From: a virus | Strand: one strand, 5' to 3' | Virus record (IMG/VR): IMGVR_UViG_3300010885_018111 | Location: 1-24,960 of that record | DNA: 24,960 bases | Part shown: positions 1 through 7,323 of the stretch, piece after piece | Layout: the number at the start of each line of letters is the position of its first letter | Position numbering within the stretch: the stretch's first letter is position 1 | The notes under the pieces: model-generated | What the model was told of the DNA's origin: nothing | Databases searched by the model: none | The model's input: the letters and a program-made list of their open reading frames with translations, nothing else | Made by a program: the position numbers and the translations under genes

Positions 1-1349
1 AGCGTAGCGCTGTTACGGGCAAAGAAACAGTTAGTAATGTTGCTTACAGACCTAGTAGCAGTTGCCGCAGGGGTATTAATATAAATGTCCGCATTACCAA
101 CATTTCGCTCAAAATACGTGCCATCTACAACCAACTCAGTAGTAATAAAAGCACTTGTACCGTAAAAAATACCAGCAGAAACGCCTTGTGAGCTACCAGC
201 TAAAGTACCGCCTGGGCCTACAATACCGCCGTTAAAGCGTACTGGGCCACCGCCTGAGATTAGGTAGGCAACAGACTTACAAGCTGAAGCAGAGCAGTTA
301 TTAAAAGTTAAAACAGTTGGTTCGGTATTAGTTACGATGCCAGCTACCACACCAAGATCGCAACCGTAGATCATTAGGTTGTCAAAAGTGACGCCTAAGC
401 AGTCTACCATCTGAACGCAAGTGTTATAACCTGTAATGCGGATATTTTCAAAAAAGCCTAATGTTGGAACGCTATCCATGTACAAGCCAATACCTGTACC
501 CAAAGTGTAAACATTGGTTGGAATGTCAATGGTAGTAGCGTTAACTTTCTTAACTAGGGTAAACCCTCCCATTGTGCAGTCAAAATAGCGGCTACCAAAA
601 GAAGCGCTAAAGTCAATAGTGATACAACCTTTAGTAGGTGTACCTGCACGATAATCGTAAATAAAGCTAATATCAGCGCCTTCGCCACGCAGGGTAACGT
701 GTGCTGGGGCGTTAGCATCTGTGCCGTTAGGCCATGTAATAGTAAGGTTGCTAGTAACTTTGTATGTGCCTGCTGGCAAGTAGACTGTACCGCCTACGCC
801 TGCGGTTGATAAAGAGTCAATTGCAGCTTGAATAGCTGCGGTGTCATCAGTTGTACCATTACCTACCGCACCAAAATCCTTAACGGACACGACTTCTTGC
901 AGTTTAGACTTAACGGTTCTAGTAACAGCGCCCGTAGAGCCTTGGTTGTATTTAATGATATTAGCGCCTGTACTAGCGGCTAATTCATCTAAAGCCCCTT
1001 GTACTGTAGTAGCGGTAAAGTTGCCTGTAGGCGTGTAGTTGACTGCTGAAGCTGAAGTAAAGCCAGGGATGTTATCGTTAGACCAAATCTGTGTAAAAGT
1101 AGAATCTTTTAAAATCAGTTTGTAAGATGATGTGCTGTTTAACCAAATCTGCGCTGGAGTTCTACCAGCCGAGTCTAAAACGATTGGATTGCTATTAGCT
1201 GTACCGCCAGTGCTAGAAGTATAGGTAGCCGCAGGCGTAGTTGTACCAGCCGTATAGGTATAAAGTAACCCACCCGCTAAAGGTACGCCGTTGCTATCAA
1301 AGAACTGCCAGCCAGCACCAGCTAAAGGCGAAAGAGTGTAAGTTGGCAT
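1..1349 (-). CDS. Tail spike with pectate-lyase-type beta-helix (partial)
   Basis: The reading frame is open at the left edge, so the C-terminus is missing; about 449 residues are visible. The N-terminal 110 residues (beginning MPTYTLSPLAGAGWQFFD) look like a phage neck-attachment domain. Around residues 155-180 comes the signature VKDFGAVGNGTTDDTAAIQ followed by VYLPAGTYK, the typical entry into a right-handed beta-helix of the pectate-lyase-3 superfamily. Such proteins sit at the tail tip, bind surface polysaccharide and often cleave it. The ATG at 1349 follows AAGGAT at good spacing, 3 nt after the cupin gene stop. It is the last visible gene of the late operon. Substrate and catalytic residues cannot be named from what is visible. 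Confidence 0.88.
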   Translation of the reverse strand, partial: MPTYTLSPLAGAGWQFFDSNGVPLAGGLLYTYTAGTTTPAATYTSSTGGTANSNPIVLDSAGRTPAQIWLNSTSSYKLILKDSTFTQIWSNDNIPGFTSASAVNYTPTGNFTATTVQGALDELAASTGANIIKYNQGSTGAVTRTVKSKLQEVVSVKDFGAVGNGTTDDTAAIQAAIDSLSTAGVGGTVYLPAGTYKVTSNLTITWPNGTDANAPAHVTLRGEGADISFIYDYRAGTPTKGCITIDFSASFGSRYFDCTMGGFTLVKKVNATTIDIPTNVYTLGTGIGLYMDSVPTLGFFENIRITGYNTCVQMVDCLGVTFDNLMIYGCDLGVVAGIVTNTEPTVLTFNNCSASACKSVAYLISGGGPVRFNGGIVGPGGTLAGSSQGVSAGIFYGTSAFITTELVVDGTYFERNVGNADIYINTPAATATRSVSNITNCFFARNSAT

Positions 1350-1352
1350 AAA

Positions 1353-1712
1353 TCAATCCTTAGTTAAGGGGGTATTTCCAAGCAATTCCCACGCTTGTTC
1401 TATTGTAATGTCTGGGCTTGCTATTGCGTCTAATTCATCTTTTTCACGAATAGCATGAATACACGCAAAAACAGTATTTTCTTCTAAAGCGGTAAATTGA
1501 TGTTTAATGCCTTTAGGGGTAATAATTAAATGCGGAGCTTTATATTCAGCCTCACCGTTGTCATGCACCATTTTTACTGAACCATAAGCTAACAAAGTAA
1601 TGTGGTCAAAAGCATGAGTATGACCTTCATGCGTATCACCAACATTGTTAAACAAGTGCATTTTTACAAACACATTGTCTACAATTTTAAGGTCTGTTGT
1701 TGGACTAGACAC
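1353..1712 (-). CDS. Cupin-fold protein
   Basis: A 119-residue single-domain cupin. Motif 1 is seen around residues 30-44 (GHTHAFDH, with His31, His33, His37 and Gly44); motif 2 around 67-71 (PKGIKH) with further Cys84 and His86. These are candidate metal ligands; the usual motif 1 glutamate is not present at the normal spacing. The start is a GTG at 1712 with GAGGTG just upstream, overlapping the preceding gene by 8 nt. It lies between fibre genes and the tail spike, so it could be a virion or fibre accessory protein or a small metabolic enzyme. The family fold is well supported; the substrate and reaction are unknown. Confidence 0.8.
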   Translation of the reverse strand: MSSPTTDLKIVDNVFVKMHLFNNVGDTHEGHTHAFDHITLLAYGSVKMVHDNGEAEYKAPHLIITPKGIKHQFTALEENTVFACIHAIREKDELDAIASPDITIEQAWELLGNTPLTKD

Positions 1713-2109
1713 GAGTCACCTCAATTACTGGTTGTGGTGGGTTGTAATACCAAAGACAAGCAAACTCATCAAAAGTGACATACTGCTCATCTTCTGGCGG
1801 TACAACAGGCTTTGGATTGATAAACGCATTACGAGTTGGATCATAAGACCAGTCTATGCCTGCGTAGTTCTTTCTAAAAGCTAATGATTGGTCTGGACTA
1901 ACCTCATTAGTGCCAGCAACATAGTAAATACCAGCACGGGTGTTGTAGCTAGTTTGCGCCCAAATAGTATCTGTACCGTATAGATTTTGTAAAAAGTCAA
2001 TGCCAAGTTGTTCTATACGCTGACTTTGGTCGTTTTCCATGACAGAATTATCTAAAGCAAGGACTCGCAAAACAATATTGTTTGAGTCCAATTCTGCAAA
2101 ATGAGCCAT
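1705..2109 (-). CDS. Conserved phage protein of the tail-fibre operon
   Basis: A 134-residue protein beginning MAHFAELDSNNIVLRVLALD, a start seen in many phage proteins encoded beside tail fibres. The middle carries an aromatic segment with YNTRAGIYY and FRKNYAGIDWSYDPTRNAF; the C-terminus is proline-rich and ends in a short hydrophobic stretch. I chose ATG 2109 because it overlaps the preceding stop as TAATG and follows GGAG by about 10 nt; the in-frame ATG five codons upstream lacks such a site. Position suggests a tail or fibre-associated structural or assembly protein, but no defined enzymatic motif is visible. Confidence 0.75.
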   Translation of the reverse strand: MAHFAELDSNNIVLRVLALDNSVMENDQSQRIEQLGIDFLQNLYGTDTIWAQTSYNTRAGIYYVAGTNEVSPDQSLAFRKNYAGIDWSYDPTRNAFINPKPVVPPEDEQYVTFDEFACLWYYNPPQPVIEVTRV

Positions 2110-2972
2110 TATTGGAATCTCCATTTAATTACTACAATACCTGAACCACCAGCACCGCTAGTACCTGATTTTACGCCACCACCGCCACCACCAAGATTTG
2201 TTGTTCCAGAAACGCCTGCAGAGTTTGCACCAGCGCCACCGCCGCCTGATCCACCAGTACCTTGCACACTTACGCCAGCACCACCACCACCGCCAGCATA
2301 AAATACATTAATGCCACTGACTATTCCAGAAAGACTTCCACTTCCACCATTACCAGCGTTATATCCATCTGGAACAGCATTTCCACCTTGCGTTGCTGCA
2401 CCGCCGCCGCCGCCGCCAGATTGAGCTTTACCATAAAATCCATCGCCACCTCTATAGCCTTGTCCTGATACACCCGCACCATAACTGCCACCACCGATTG
2501 CGCCACCACCAGAACCACCAGAGTTTGCTGTTCCAGAATTCCCGCCGCCACCACCACCGCCAGCCGTACTAACTATTAAAGAACCAATAGACGAGTCAGT
2601 TCCGTTAGACCCATTTGTTGCAGAAGTTGCTGCAGCCCCGCCACCACCAACAGTTACTGTATACGCAGTTGCTGCAACAGTTAAACTTGGAACTCCAGGT
2701 GGATAACTTGCTAACATTCCTCCAGCACCGCCACCGCCACCGCCATAAGCACTTCTACCACCACTACCACCCCCAGCAACAACTAAATACTCAACTTTAG
2801 AGCCATAAGTTGCATCAGTTCCTGTAGAAGCAACTGTAAATGAGCCTGTTCCATTAAATACTGCAATCTTATAGTCACCGCTAGTGGTCACTGTTGCGCC
2901 TGATGCAGAAGCATCCATATACAATGCACCGCCAGCGCCAGCAGTTAAGAAAGAGTTCTTAGCGGCAAACAT
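2109..2972 (-). CDS. Glycine-rich tail fibre / adhesin-like protein
   Basis: 287 residues. After an N-terminal region starting MFAAKNSFLTAG, the segment KVEYLVVAGGGSGG opens a long glycine-rich domain with many runs of 5-7 glycines interrupted by short Ser/Ala/Thr/Tyr stretches; it ends GSGIVVIKWRF. This is the layout of the phage glycine-rich domain found in distal fibre proteins, where polyglycine helices form a receptor-binding lattice. The start at 2972 is the ATG in a TAATG overlap with the upstream gene. A longer frame to 3089 is open but would overlap that gene by 118 nt. Glycine codons make the plus strand rich in CCA/CCG repeats, which creates spurious frames there. Receptor unknown. 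Confidence 0.82.
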   Translation of the reverse strand: MFAAKNSFLTAGAGGALYMDASASGATVTTSGDYKIAVFNGTGSFTVASTGTDATYGSKVEYLVVAGGGSGGRSAYGGGGGGAGGMLASYPPGVPSLTVAATAYTVTVGGGGAAATSATNGSNGTDSSIGSLIVSTAGGGGGGGNSGTANSGGSGGGAIGGGSYGAGVSGQGYRGGDGFYGKAQSGGGGGGAATQGGNAVPDGYNAGNGGSGSLSGIVSGINVFYAGGGGGAGVSVQGTGGSGGGGAGANSAGVSGTTNLGGGGGGVKSGTSGAGGSGIVVIKWRFQ

Positions 2973-3631
2973 TACGGTGTATACCCTTGAGCAATAGAGC
3001 CATACCAATTTGTGCCATCGGCTACAAAAGTTAAAATATCCATCTTGCCAGCAGTTGCGGTAATGGTTGGTGCGCCAGCAGTACCCCACTTAACCCCAGT
3101 AAATGTAGCTGTACCAAGGCCTACTGAAGCTGCTTGTTTTAATAACAAGATAAATGATTTACCAGCAGTGGCTGTAGGCATTGTAAATGTACAGGCGGTA
3201 GAGGCAGTTAAGGTAGCTGTTTGTACTGTGCCGTTGGTTAACGCAATAGTGTTTGTAGTTGTAACCGTACCAATAGCCACTACACTTTCGGTGTAATTTG
3301 TTACGGTTGGGTTGTTAACCGTTGGGGTAGTGCCAAATACTAATGAACCTGAACCTGTTTCATCGGTAACAGCAGATATTAAATTAGCTGAAGATGGTGT
3401 GCCTAACCAAGTGGCAATACCAGTGCCAAGACTAGAAAGTCCTGTACCACCGCTACCAGCAGCTAAAGGCGTGGTAGTTAAAGTCAAACTAGCGGCTGAT
3501 ACTGCACGGCCTGCGGTTATATTAGCAATTGATACTTGATCTGTAACACCGCTTTGAACAATTGGGAATACCTCAGTACCCGCTAGAGGGGTGGTTGCTG
3601 ATGGTAAAGCACTAATTTTGACGTTAGCCAT
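2972..3631 (-). CDS. Tail fibre-like structural protein
   Basis: 219 residues, Thr/Ala/Ser/Gly-rich with very few charged residues. The N-terminus MANVKISALPSATTPLAGTE and the later LVFGTTPTVNNPTVTNY are phrases typical of phage tail fibre or collar proteins, including the SALP..TPLAGTE attachment motif seen in fibres of many environmental phages. The C-terminal half (from about residue 115) reads as a beta-rich domain ending NWYGSIAQGYTP. Start at 3631 follows GGAA with 5 nt spacing. It overlaps the next gene by one base (TAATG). It probably builds part of the tail fibre together with the glycine-rich protein; the exact position in the virion is not known. Confidence 0.75.
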   Translation of the reverse strand: MANVKISALPSATTPLAGTEVFPIVQSGVTDQVSIANITAGRAVSAASLTLTTTPLAAGSGGTGLSSLGTGIATWLGTPSSANLISAVTDETGSGSLVFGTTPTVNNPTVTNYTESVVAIGTVTTTNTIALTNGTVQTATLTASTACTFTMPTATAGKSFILLLKQAASVGLGTATFTGVKWGTAGAPTITATAGKMDILTFVADGTNWYGSIAQGYTP

Positions 3632-3640
3632 GATAATTCC

Positions 3641-3802
3641 TTAAACTAAAATAAATGAGCCATCTTCTTGGACTAAATTGGCACCTGATTCGGTAAGTAA
3701 AACACCAGAGCTAGGTGCAGAGCCTGCACGATTGGTAAAAAAGGCAACAATGTTACCTAGCCCTACGGCTACACCTGTACGAGCGCCAATTCCCCAACTC
3801 AT
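3641..3802 (-). CDS. Small structural-operon protein, 53 aa
   Basis: A short gene found by its ATGA overlap with the upstream stop (ATG 3802-3800, upstream TGA 3801-3799). The product begins MSWGIGARTGVAVGLGN and ends VQEDGSFILV. It has a glycine-rich start, one moderately hydrophobic central stretch and the segment SGVLLTESGANLVQEDGS, which resembles repeat units at the ends of phage fibre and virion proteins. Tight packing on both sides (stop 9 nt before the next start) supports translation. Function unknown; a minor virion or fibre component is an inference from position. Confidence 0.6.
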   Translation of the reverse strand: MSWGIGARTGVAVGLGNIVAFFTNRAGSAPSSGVLLTESGANLVQEDGSFILV

Positions 3803-4101
3803 CTGAAATTGATTGGTTTAGCGTAGACAGTACCGCCTGTAGACACTTGCAATGCGCTTACACGCCAAGGGCCAGTAATGGTAGTAGCTACAGTAAATGG
3901 GATTGGTGTTAAAGCTGGGATTGGTGTGCTAGAAGTAGTAGCAACGGCGCCTTCGCCGACAGTAATGTAGGCAGCTTCAGTACACCAAACCATTACACCT
4001 TGTGGGCCAGGAGGCCAAGTACCAAGACTAACAGCAGTACCGCTAGTAGTATCAGAATCTGCCGGGTAATTGGCATCGGCTAAGGGGTTTAAAAAATCCA
4101 T
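3799..4101 (-). CDS. Small virion-like protein, 100 aa
   Basis: 100 residues, beginning MDFLNPLADANYPADSDTTS and ending GGTVYAKPINF plus Arg. It is Thr/Pro/Ala-rich with alternating hydrophobic positions (PIPFTVATTITGPWRVSALQV), predicting a compact beta-sandwich; no membrane segment or catalytic motif is seen. A strong AGGAG lies 6 nt before the ATG at 4101. It sits between the DUF5856-like gene and the fibre genes in the late operon. A head-decoration or tail accessory role is plausible from size and context but not shown. Confidence 0.62.
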   Translation of the reverse strand: MDFLNPLADANYPADSDTTSGTAVSLGTWPPGPQGVMVWCTEAAYITVGEGAVATTSSTPIPALTPIPFTVATTITGPWRVSALQVSTGGTVYAKPINFR

Positions 4102-4111
4102 TCTTTTCTCC

Positions 4112-4474
4112 TTACGCTAAAAAGCGCAATTTATACAAGGTGCTTAAATATAACTCAATAATACCGTCAATTAGGTTTTGCAACGGTGTATCTGTCTTTT
4201 CACAAACACTATATCTGCTTGCTTCTATTTCTTCAAGCTGTGATTCTAAAAATTCAATAATATTTCCAGTTTTTTTTGCCGACATCAAAGTGATGGGGCC
4301 AATTAAACCGTGCCGACCCTGATATGCCTCAGCAAACGAATCTGCAAGGTCAATGATACCCTCATAGAATTTTTGCAAAGCTTTATGTTTTGCATAGCTA
4401 CGGGTGTTTAAATGAACCGAGTGGGTTACATCACGGGCTAAGAAAAACAATCCTACAAAGTCGCAGCATTTCAT
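4112..4474 (-). CDS. DUF5856-like protein
   Basis: 120 residues, almost all helical. The segment HLNTRSYAKHKALQKFYEG followed by IIDLADSFAEAYQGRHG matches my recollection of the phage DUF5856 family, whose ferritin-like four-helix fold is predicted; His21, His30 and the acidic helices are the kind of residues such folds use, but no metal site is demonstrated. The start at 4474 overlaps the portal stop as ATGA, so translation is probably coupled. Related proteins occur in cyanophages. A structural or DNA-protecting (Dps-like) role has no direct support here. Confidence 0.68.
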   Translation of the reverse strand: MKCCDFVGLFFLARDVTHSVHLNTRSYAKHKALQKFYEGIIDLADSFAEAYQGRHGLIGPITLMSAKKTGNIIEFLESQLEEIEASRYSVCEKTDTPLQNLIDGIIELYLSTLYKLRFLA

Positions 4475-6687
4475 TGTGGCATCATCCCTTCAGGTGGCAT
4501 TTGTTCAGGAGGCATTTGTTCAGGTGGCATCATACCTTGAGGTTCGCCAACTTCGGTCTGCTCTCTAGGCATTTCATTAACCAAATCACCGCTAGTAATC
4601 ATTCCATGCACGGTGCCAAGCACAATGTCTTGGATCTGTTCAGGTGACATAGACGCTTGAACGGCAGTAATACGCTTGGTTTCAGCATCAAACGCTTTAA
4701 TCATCGCTTCAAATTCTTTACGTTCCATGTCTTGCGCTTCAATGGATTTACCCACGTTTTGCAACATCTGGTGCATTTGTTCCATTTCTTGAGCCATTGC
4801 TTGCATTTGCTGTTCAGCAGCTTGCAGTGCAGGATCTTTGTCATCCACTTCCAATAGCTTAGGATCAATGGTCTTAGCAAAGCGAGCCGCCATCTCTTGA
4901 GCGCCAGGCCAATCCATGTTCTTGATAAACAAATCGCCTGCAACAGCCCAAAGCTGTGGGTTGCCTTGCAAAATCTGACCCATTGCGTCCATTGCTTCTT
5001 GACGCTTGGTCATATAGCTTGGGCCTGTAGTGCAGACCACATCGTAATAGCCAACGCCAGGGTTGTATATCTTTTCAATCACAATGCCTGCTTGGTCAAC
5101 GATTTTCTTAACTGGCTCAGGTTGCTGAGGGTTAATCTTAACCATATCGACTTCACCATCCATACCTACGATACGGGCAATACGCTCGGTGTCGTAAATC
5201 TTAGGAATCATGTCTACTAATTGACGGGTGATGTGGCGAACCGCACGGGCGAGGTTGTCGCCATAGTGATATGTACCTACATCGCCTTGTTTTTCACGGG
5301 CAAGGATTGCTTTACCGCTGCGTTCGTTGCTTGTTGCGCCCAAACTAGAGTCATATTGACCTGTTGTGGACTTAATATCGTCGCTTGCACCAGCTTTAGC
5401 TTGTAAAAGACCGCTTGAAGCCATTGGTGGTTGGGCGCGTTGCGGTAATGGCAATATGCCGCCCATACCATCGGTTACATCAGGATTAACCTCTAAATAC
5501 GGCCAATTTGTTGTGTTGGCTGTTTTCCAATTGGTTTCGTAACCCTCAAATTGACCGCCATAACCGATAAATGGTGCTTTTGGAGCCAAAGCAAGCATTT
5601 CTGCTTCTTGCGAAACCCAATAGTTGTACATCCTTTGAGCATCTTTAGCGTTGCGTACCAAGCCTGAGATGTAAATCTGACCATCTACCTCAAATTCGTT
5701 GCCGATCACCCGTACCACAGGGATCCATTTACCTGCCCATTCACGTTCTTCTAACGCTTCAAAGCCATTGGTTTTCATCCACATGACTGTTTTAGCGTCT
5801 ACGATGCGGCTATTGACGGGTTTTAGACCCATATCCTTCATTTGCTTATCTTCAGGGCTTCCTTCGTAAAACGCTTGGTTGCCAGGGTATAAATTCAGCT
5901 TTTTGGTCTTGTGCTTGTAGTAAAAATACTCCGCAACGCGGATGGTATCTTCTGTTAGCCACTGAGAGAGGTATTGATCGCCTACACCGCTTGCCAAAAT
6001 AGAGCTTATGGGCGCGGCATCAGGGTATTCACGCTCATATTCTTCTTTGGTCATGTCCTGAGTAATAAACGTCCACTCGGCGTCAGCGCCAGTAGGGTCT
6101 TGGGACATCGGATCCATGTAAACAGAGAACGAGTTGCGAACGCGCCCAATGCGTAGGTCTTGATCGAACGAATCGTCGTGGCAATACTCGGTTAATACCC
6201 GAATGTAGCCTTCACCATACGTTACTTGGTTCTCGCAAGCCGTGTCGTAGGCAACATCAGCATCACTCATATACTCGATATGGCGAACCATACCTTCAAA
6301 AATCTGTGCTACTTCAACATCCGCTTTGTCGTCCGCAGGGATGACTTTCCCAGAGGGTCGGTTCTGACGTTGTTCGTTTGTTACCTGGTGGACGTGCTGT
6401 GGCAGCTTGTTAATGGTCAAACAAGGACGGGCGTTGATTGTTTGCCCCTGTACTGAACCACGGGTTGCCAATACATCAGCAGGCCATTGCCACTGATTGT
6501 CTGGTGATCCAGCCATAAACCGCAAGTCATCTAGCTCATCTTCACGGGAATCACTAAACGCTGCAACCGCCATTGTGTAGCGGGTACGCATTTCAGCAAG
6601 GGTATCCGTGTGATCGGTAGGCGCCCCTTCAGGGCCACCTCTTGCAGCTACTATGCCTGCCTTGTTTATACCTGTAGGATCATTCAT
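4471..6687 (-). CDS. Portal protein, P22-like
   Basis: 738 residues, the normal size for P22-type portals. The protein forms the dodecameric ring at the capsid vertex through which TerL pumps DNA. Evidence: the N-terminal helix region with SREDELDDLRFMAGSPDNQW, the segment RPCLTINKLPQHVHQVTNEQ, GEGYIRVLTEY, the DPMSQDPTGADAEW patch around residue 195, and the position directly downstream of TerL. The C-terminal 130 residues are methionine/glutamine-rich coiled coil (the barrel region) and end in a short proline repeat (MPPEQ twice, then MPPEG). The ATG at 6687 overlaps the GroES-like gene by 8 nt (ATGAATGA). Confidence 0.92.
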   Translation of the reverse strand: MNDPTGINKAGIVAARGGPEGAPTDHTDTLAEMRTRYTMAVAAFSDSREDELDDLRFMAGSPDNQWQWPADVLATRGSVQGQTINARPCLTINKLPQHVHQVTNEQRQNRPSGKVIPADDKADVEVAQIFEGMVRHIEYMSDADVAYDTACENQVTYGEGYIRVLTEYCHDDSFDQDLRIGRVRNSFSVYMDPMSQDPTGADAEWTFITQDMTKEEYEREYPDAAPISSILASGVGDQYLSQWLTEDTIRVAEYFYYKHKTKKLNLYPGNQAFYEGSPEDKQMKDMGLKPVNSRIVDAKTVMWMKTNGFEALEEREWAGKWIPVVRVIGNEFEVDGQIYISGLVRNAKDAQRMYNYWVSQEAEMLALAPKAPFIGYGGQFEGYETNWKTANTTNWPYLEVNPDVTDGMGGILPLPQRAQPPMASSGLLQAKAGASDDIKSTTGQYDSSLGATSNERSGKAILAREKQGDVGTYHYGDNLARAVRHITRQLVDMIPKIYDTERIARIVGMDGEVDMVKINPQQPEPVKKIVDQAGIVIEKIYNPGVGYYDVVCTTGPSYMTKRQEAMDAMGQILQGNPQLWAVAGDLFIKNMDWPGAQEMAARFAKTIDPKLLEVDDKDPALQAAEQQMQAMAQEMEQMHQMLQNVGKSIEAQDMERKEFEAMIKAFDAETKRITAVQASMSPEQIQDIVLGTVHGMITSGDLVNEMPREQTEVGEPQGMMPPEQMPPEQMPPEGMMPQ

Positions 6688-6955
6688 CTAATATTCCAAT
6701 CACGTCCGGCTCACGCATCATAAGCAGTTCTTCGCCGTCAACATCGACCTTTTGCCCGGAATATTCACCGAATAGCACATGGTCGCCTTTTTTGACGTTC
6801 ATAGGCTCAATAAACCCTTTTAGGTTTTTCTTACCGTCACCAATTGCCACAATAATACCTGAGAATAATTTTTTTGTACCTGTTACTTCGATAATATTTG
6901 AAAGTTTTTCTATGTCTTGTTTAATTAAAACACAGTTACTTAGCGGTCTTAACAT
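6680..6955 (-). CDS. Phage GroES-like co-chaperonin (Cpn10)
   Basis: 91 residues, close to the 95-97 of bacterial GroES. The Cpn10 pattern is clear: RPLSNCVLIKQD at the start, SGIIVAIGDGKK (residues 32-43), VKKGDHVLFGEYSGQKVDVD (54-73) and EELLMMREPDVIGIL at the end. Residues 16-31 form the mobile loop; NIIEVTG takes the place of the GroES GGIVLTG, so an Ile-Glu-Val triplet would contact GroEL. By analogy with T4 gp31, it would replace host GroES to help host GroEL fold a virion protein. It sits immediately before the portal gene, which fits a virion-folding role. No strong ribosome site is seen; the start lies 2 nt after the preceding stop, suggesting coupling. Confidence 0.88.
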   Translation of the reverse strand: MLRPLSNCVLIKQDIEKLSNIIEVTGTKKLFSGIIVAIGDGKKNLKGFIEPMNVKKGDHVLFGEYSGQKVDVDGEELLMMREPDVIGILDE

Positions 6956-7166
6956 TACTATTTACCTTTGGTTTTGTTTTTTGACGCGGCTTCCCTTTTG
7001 ACGGAATACGCGATGGCGACTGCTTGCTTGATGGGCTTGCCTGCGTGCGCTTCGGCGCGGACGTTTTGACGGAAGGCTTCTTTACTAGCGCTTTTTTTGA
7101 GAGGCATGGTTGCTCCTGTGTTGGGGTTGGTTTATAGCCAAACAGCTTCATTAGCGATTTAAACAT
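6936..7166 (-). CDS. Possible overlapping basic protein, 76 aa
   Basis: This frame starts at an ATG one base after the stop of the 51-aa gene and runs through the whole 49-aa gene in another frame into the start of the GroES-like gene. The first 20 residues (MFKSLMKLFGYKPTPTQEQP) could form an amphipathic helix, and the rest is Lys/Ser/Pro-rich and very basic. In its favour, without it there would be a 60-nt gap at 7108-7167 in an operon where genes otherwise abut or overlap. Against it, there is no clear ribosome site and the basic composition could simply reflect the overlapped gene. Low confidence. Confidence 0.3.
   Translation of the reverse strand: MFKSLMKLFGYKPTPTQEQPCLSKKALVKKPSVKTSAPKRTQASPSSKQSPSRIPSKGKPRQKTKPKVNSNVKTAK
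6958..7107 (-). CDS. Small conserved basic phage protein, 49 aa
   Basis: A 49-residue protein starting MPLKKSASKEAFRQNVRAEA and continuing HAGKPIKQAVAIAYSVKREA. This is a recognisable tiny phage family (MPLKKG..KK.I..NI...H.GKP.KQAVAIA), usually encoded in the terminase-portal region. It is short, helical and lysine-rich. AGGAG lies 5 nt before the ATG, which settles the start. The stop is 2 nt before the GroES-like start. Its function is unknown; a DNA-contacting packaging accessory would fit composition and place but is only a guess. Confidence 0.75.
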   Translation of the reverse strand: MPLKKSASKEAFRQNVRAEAHAGKPIKQAVAIAYSVKREAASKNKTKGK

Positions 7167-7167
7167 A

Positions 7168-7323
7168 CTATTTATTCTTTTTAGCGGTTTTGGCTGATTG
7201 CTTAAAGTCTTTAGCTGTCGGTGCGCCTGCGCTGCCAGGCTTTCTCATCTTTTCGCCAGATCCCGCTTTGATGCGAGCTTGTTTAGCGTGAATGTTGGCA
7301 TATAAGCCAGGTTTAGTTGCCAT
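7168..7323 (-). CDS. Small conserved basic phage protein, 51 aa
   Basis: 51 residues, beginning MATKPGLYANIHAKQARIKA and continuing GSGEKMRKPGSAGAPTAKDF, ending in a lysine-rich tail. I recognise this as another tiny family (K.GLYANIHAK..RI.AGSGEKMRKPG) that commonly sits between TerL and portal in environmental phages. Its ATG overlaps the TerL stop as TAATG. No structured domain or cysteine cluster is visible. It may serve packaging or head assembly, but no function is established. Confidence 0.78.
   Translation of the reverse strand: MATKPGLYANIHAKQARIKAGSGEKMRKPGSAGAPTAKDFKQSAKTAKKNK

Noticed and set aside
2101-2800. Pro/Thr/His-rich plus-strand frames
   Set aside because: Mirror frames of the glycine-rich fibre gene.
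2973-3089. Upstream extension of the glycine-rich protein
   Set aside because: It would overlap the preceding fibre gene by 118 nt; the TAATG start at 2972 fits the operon pattern.
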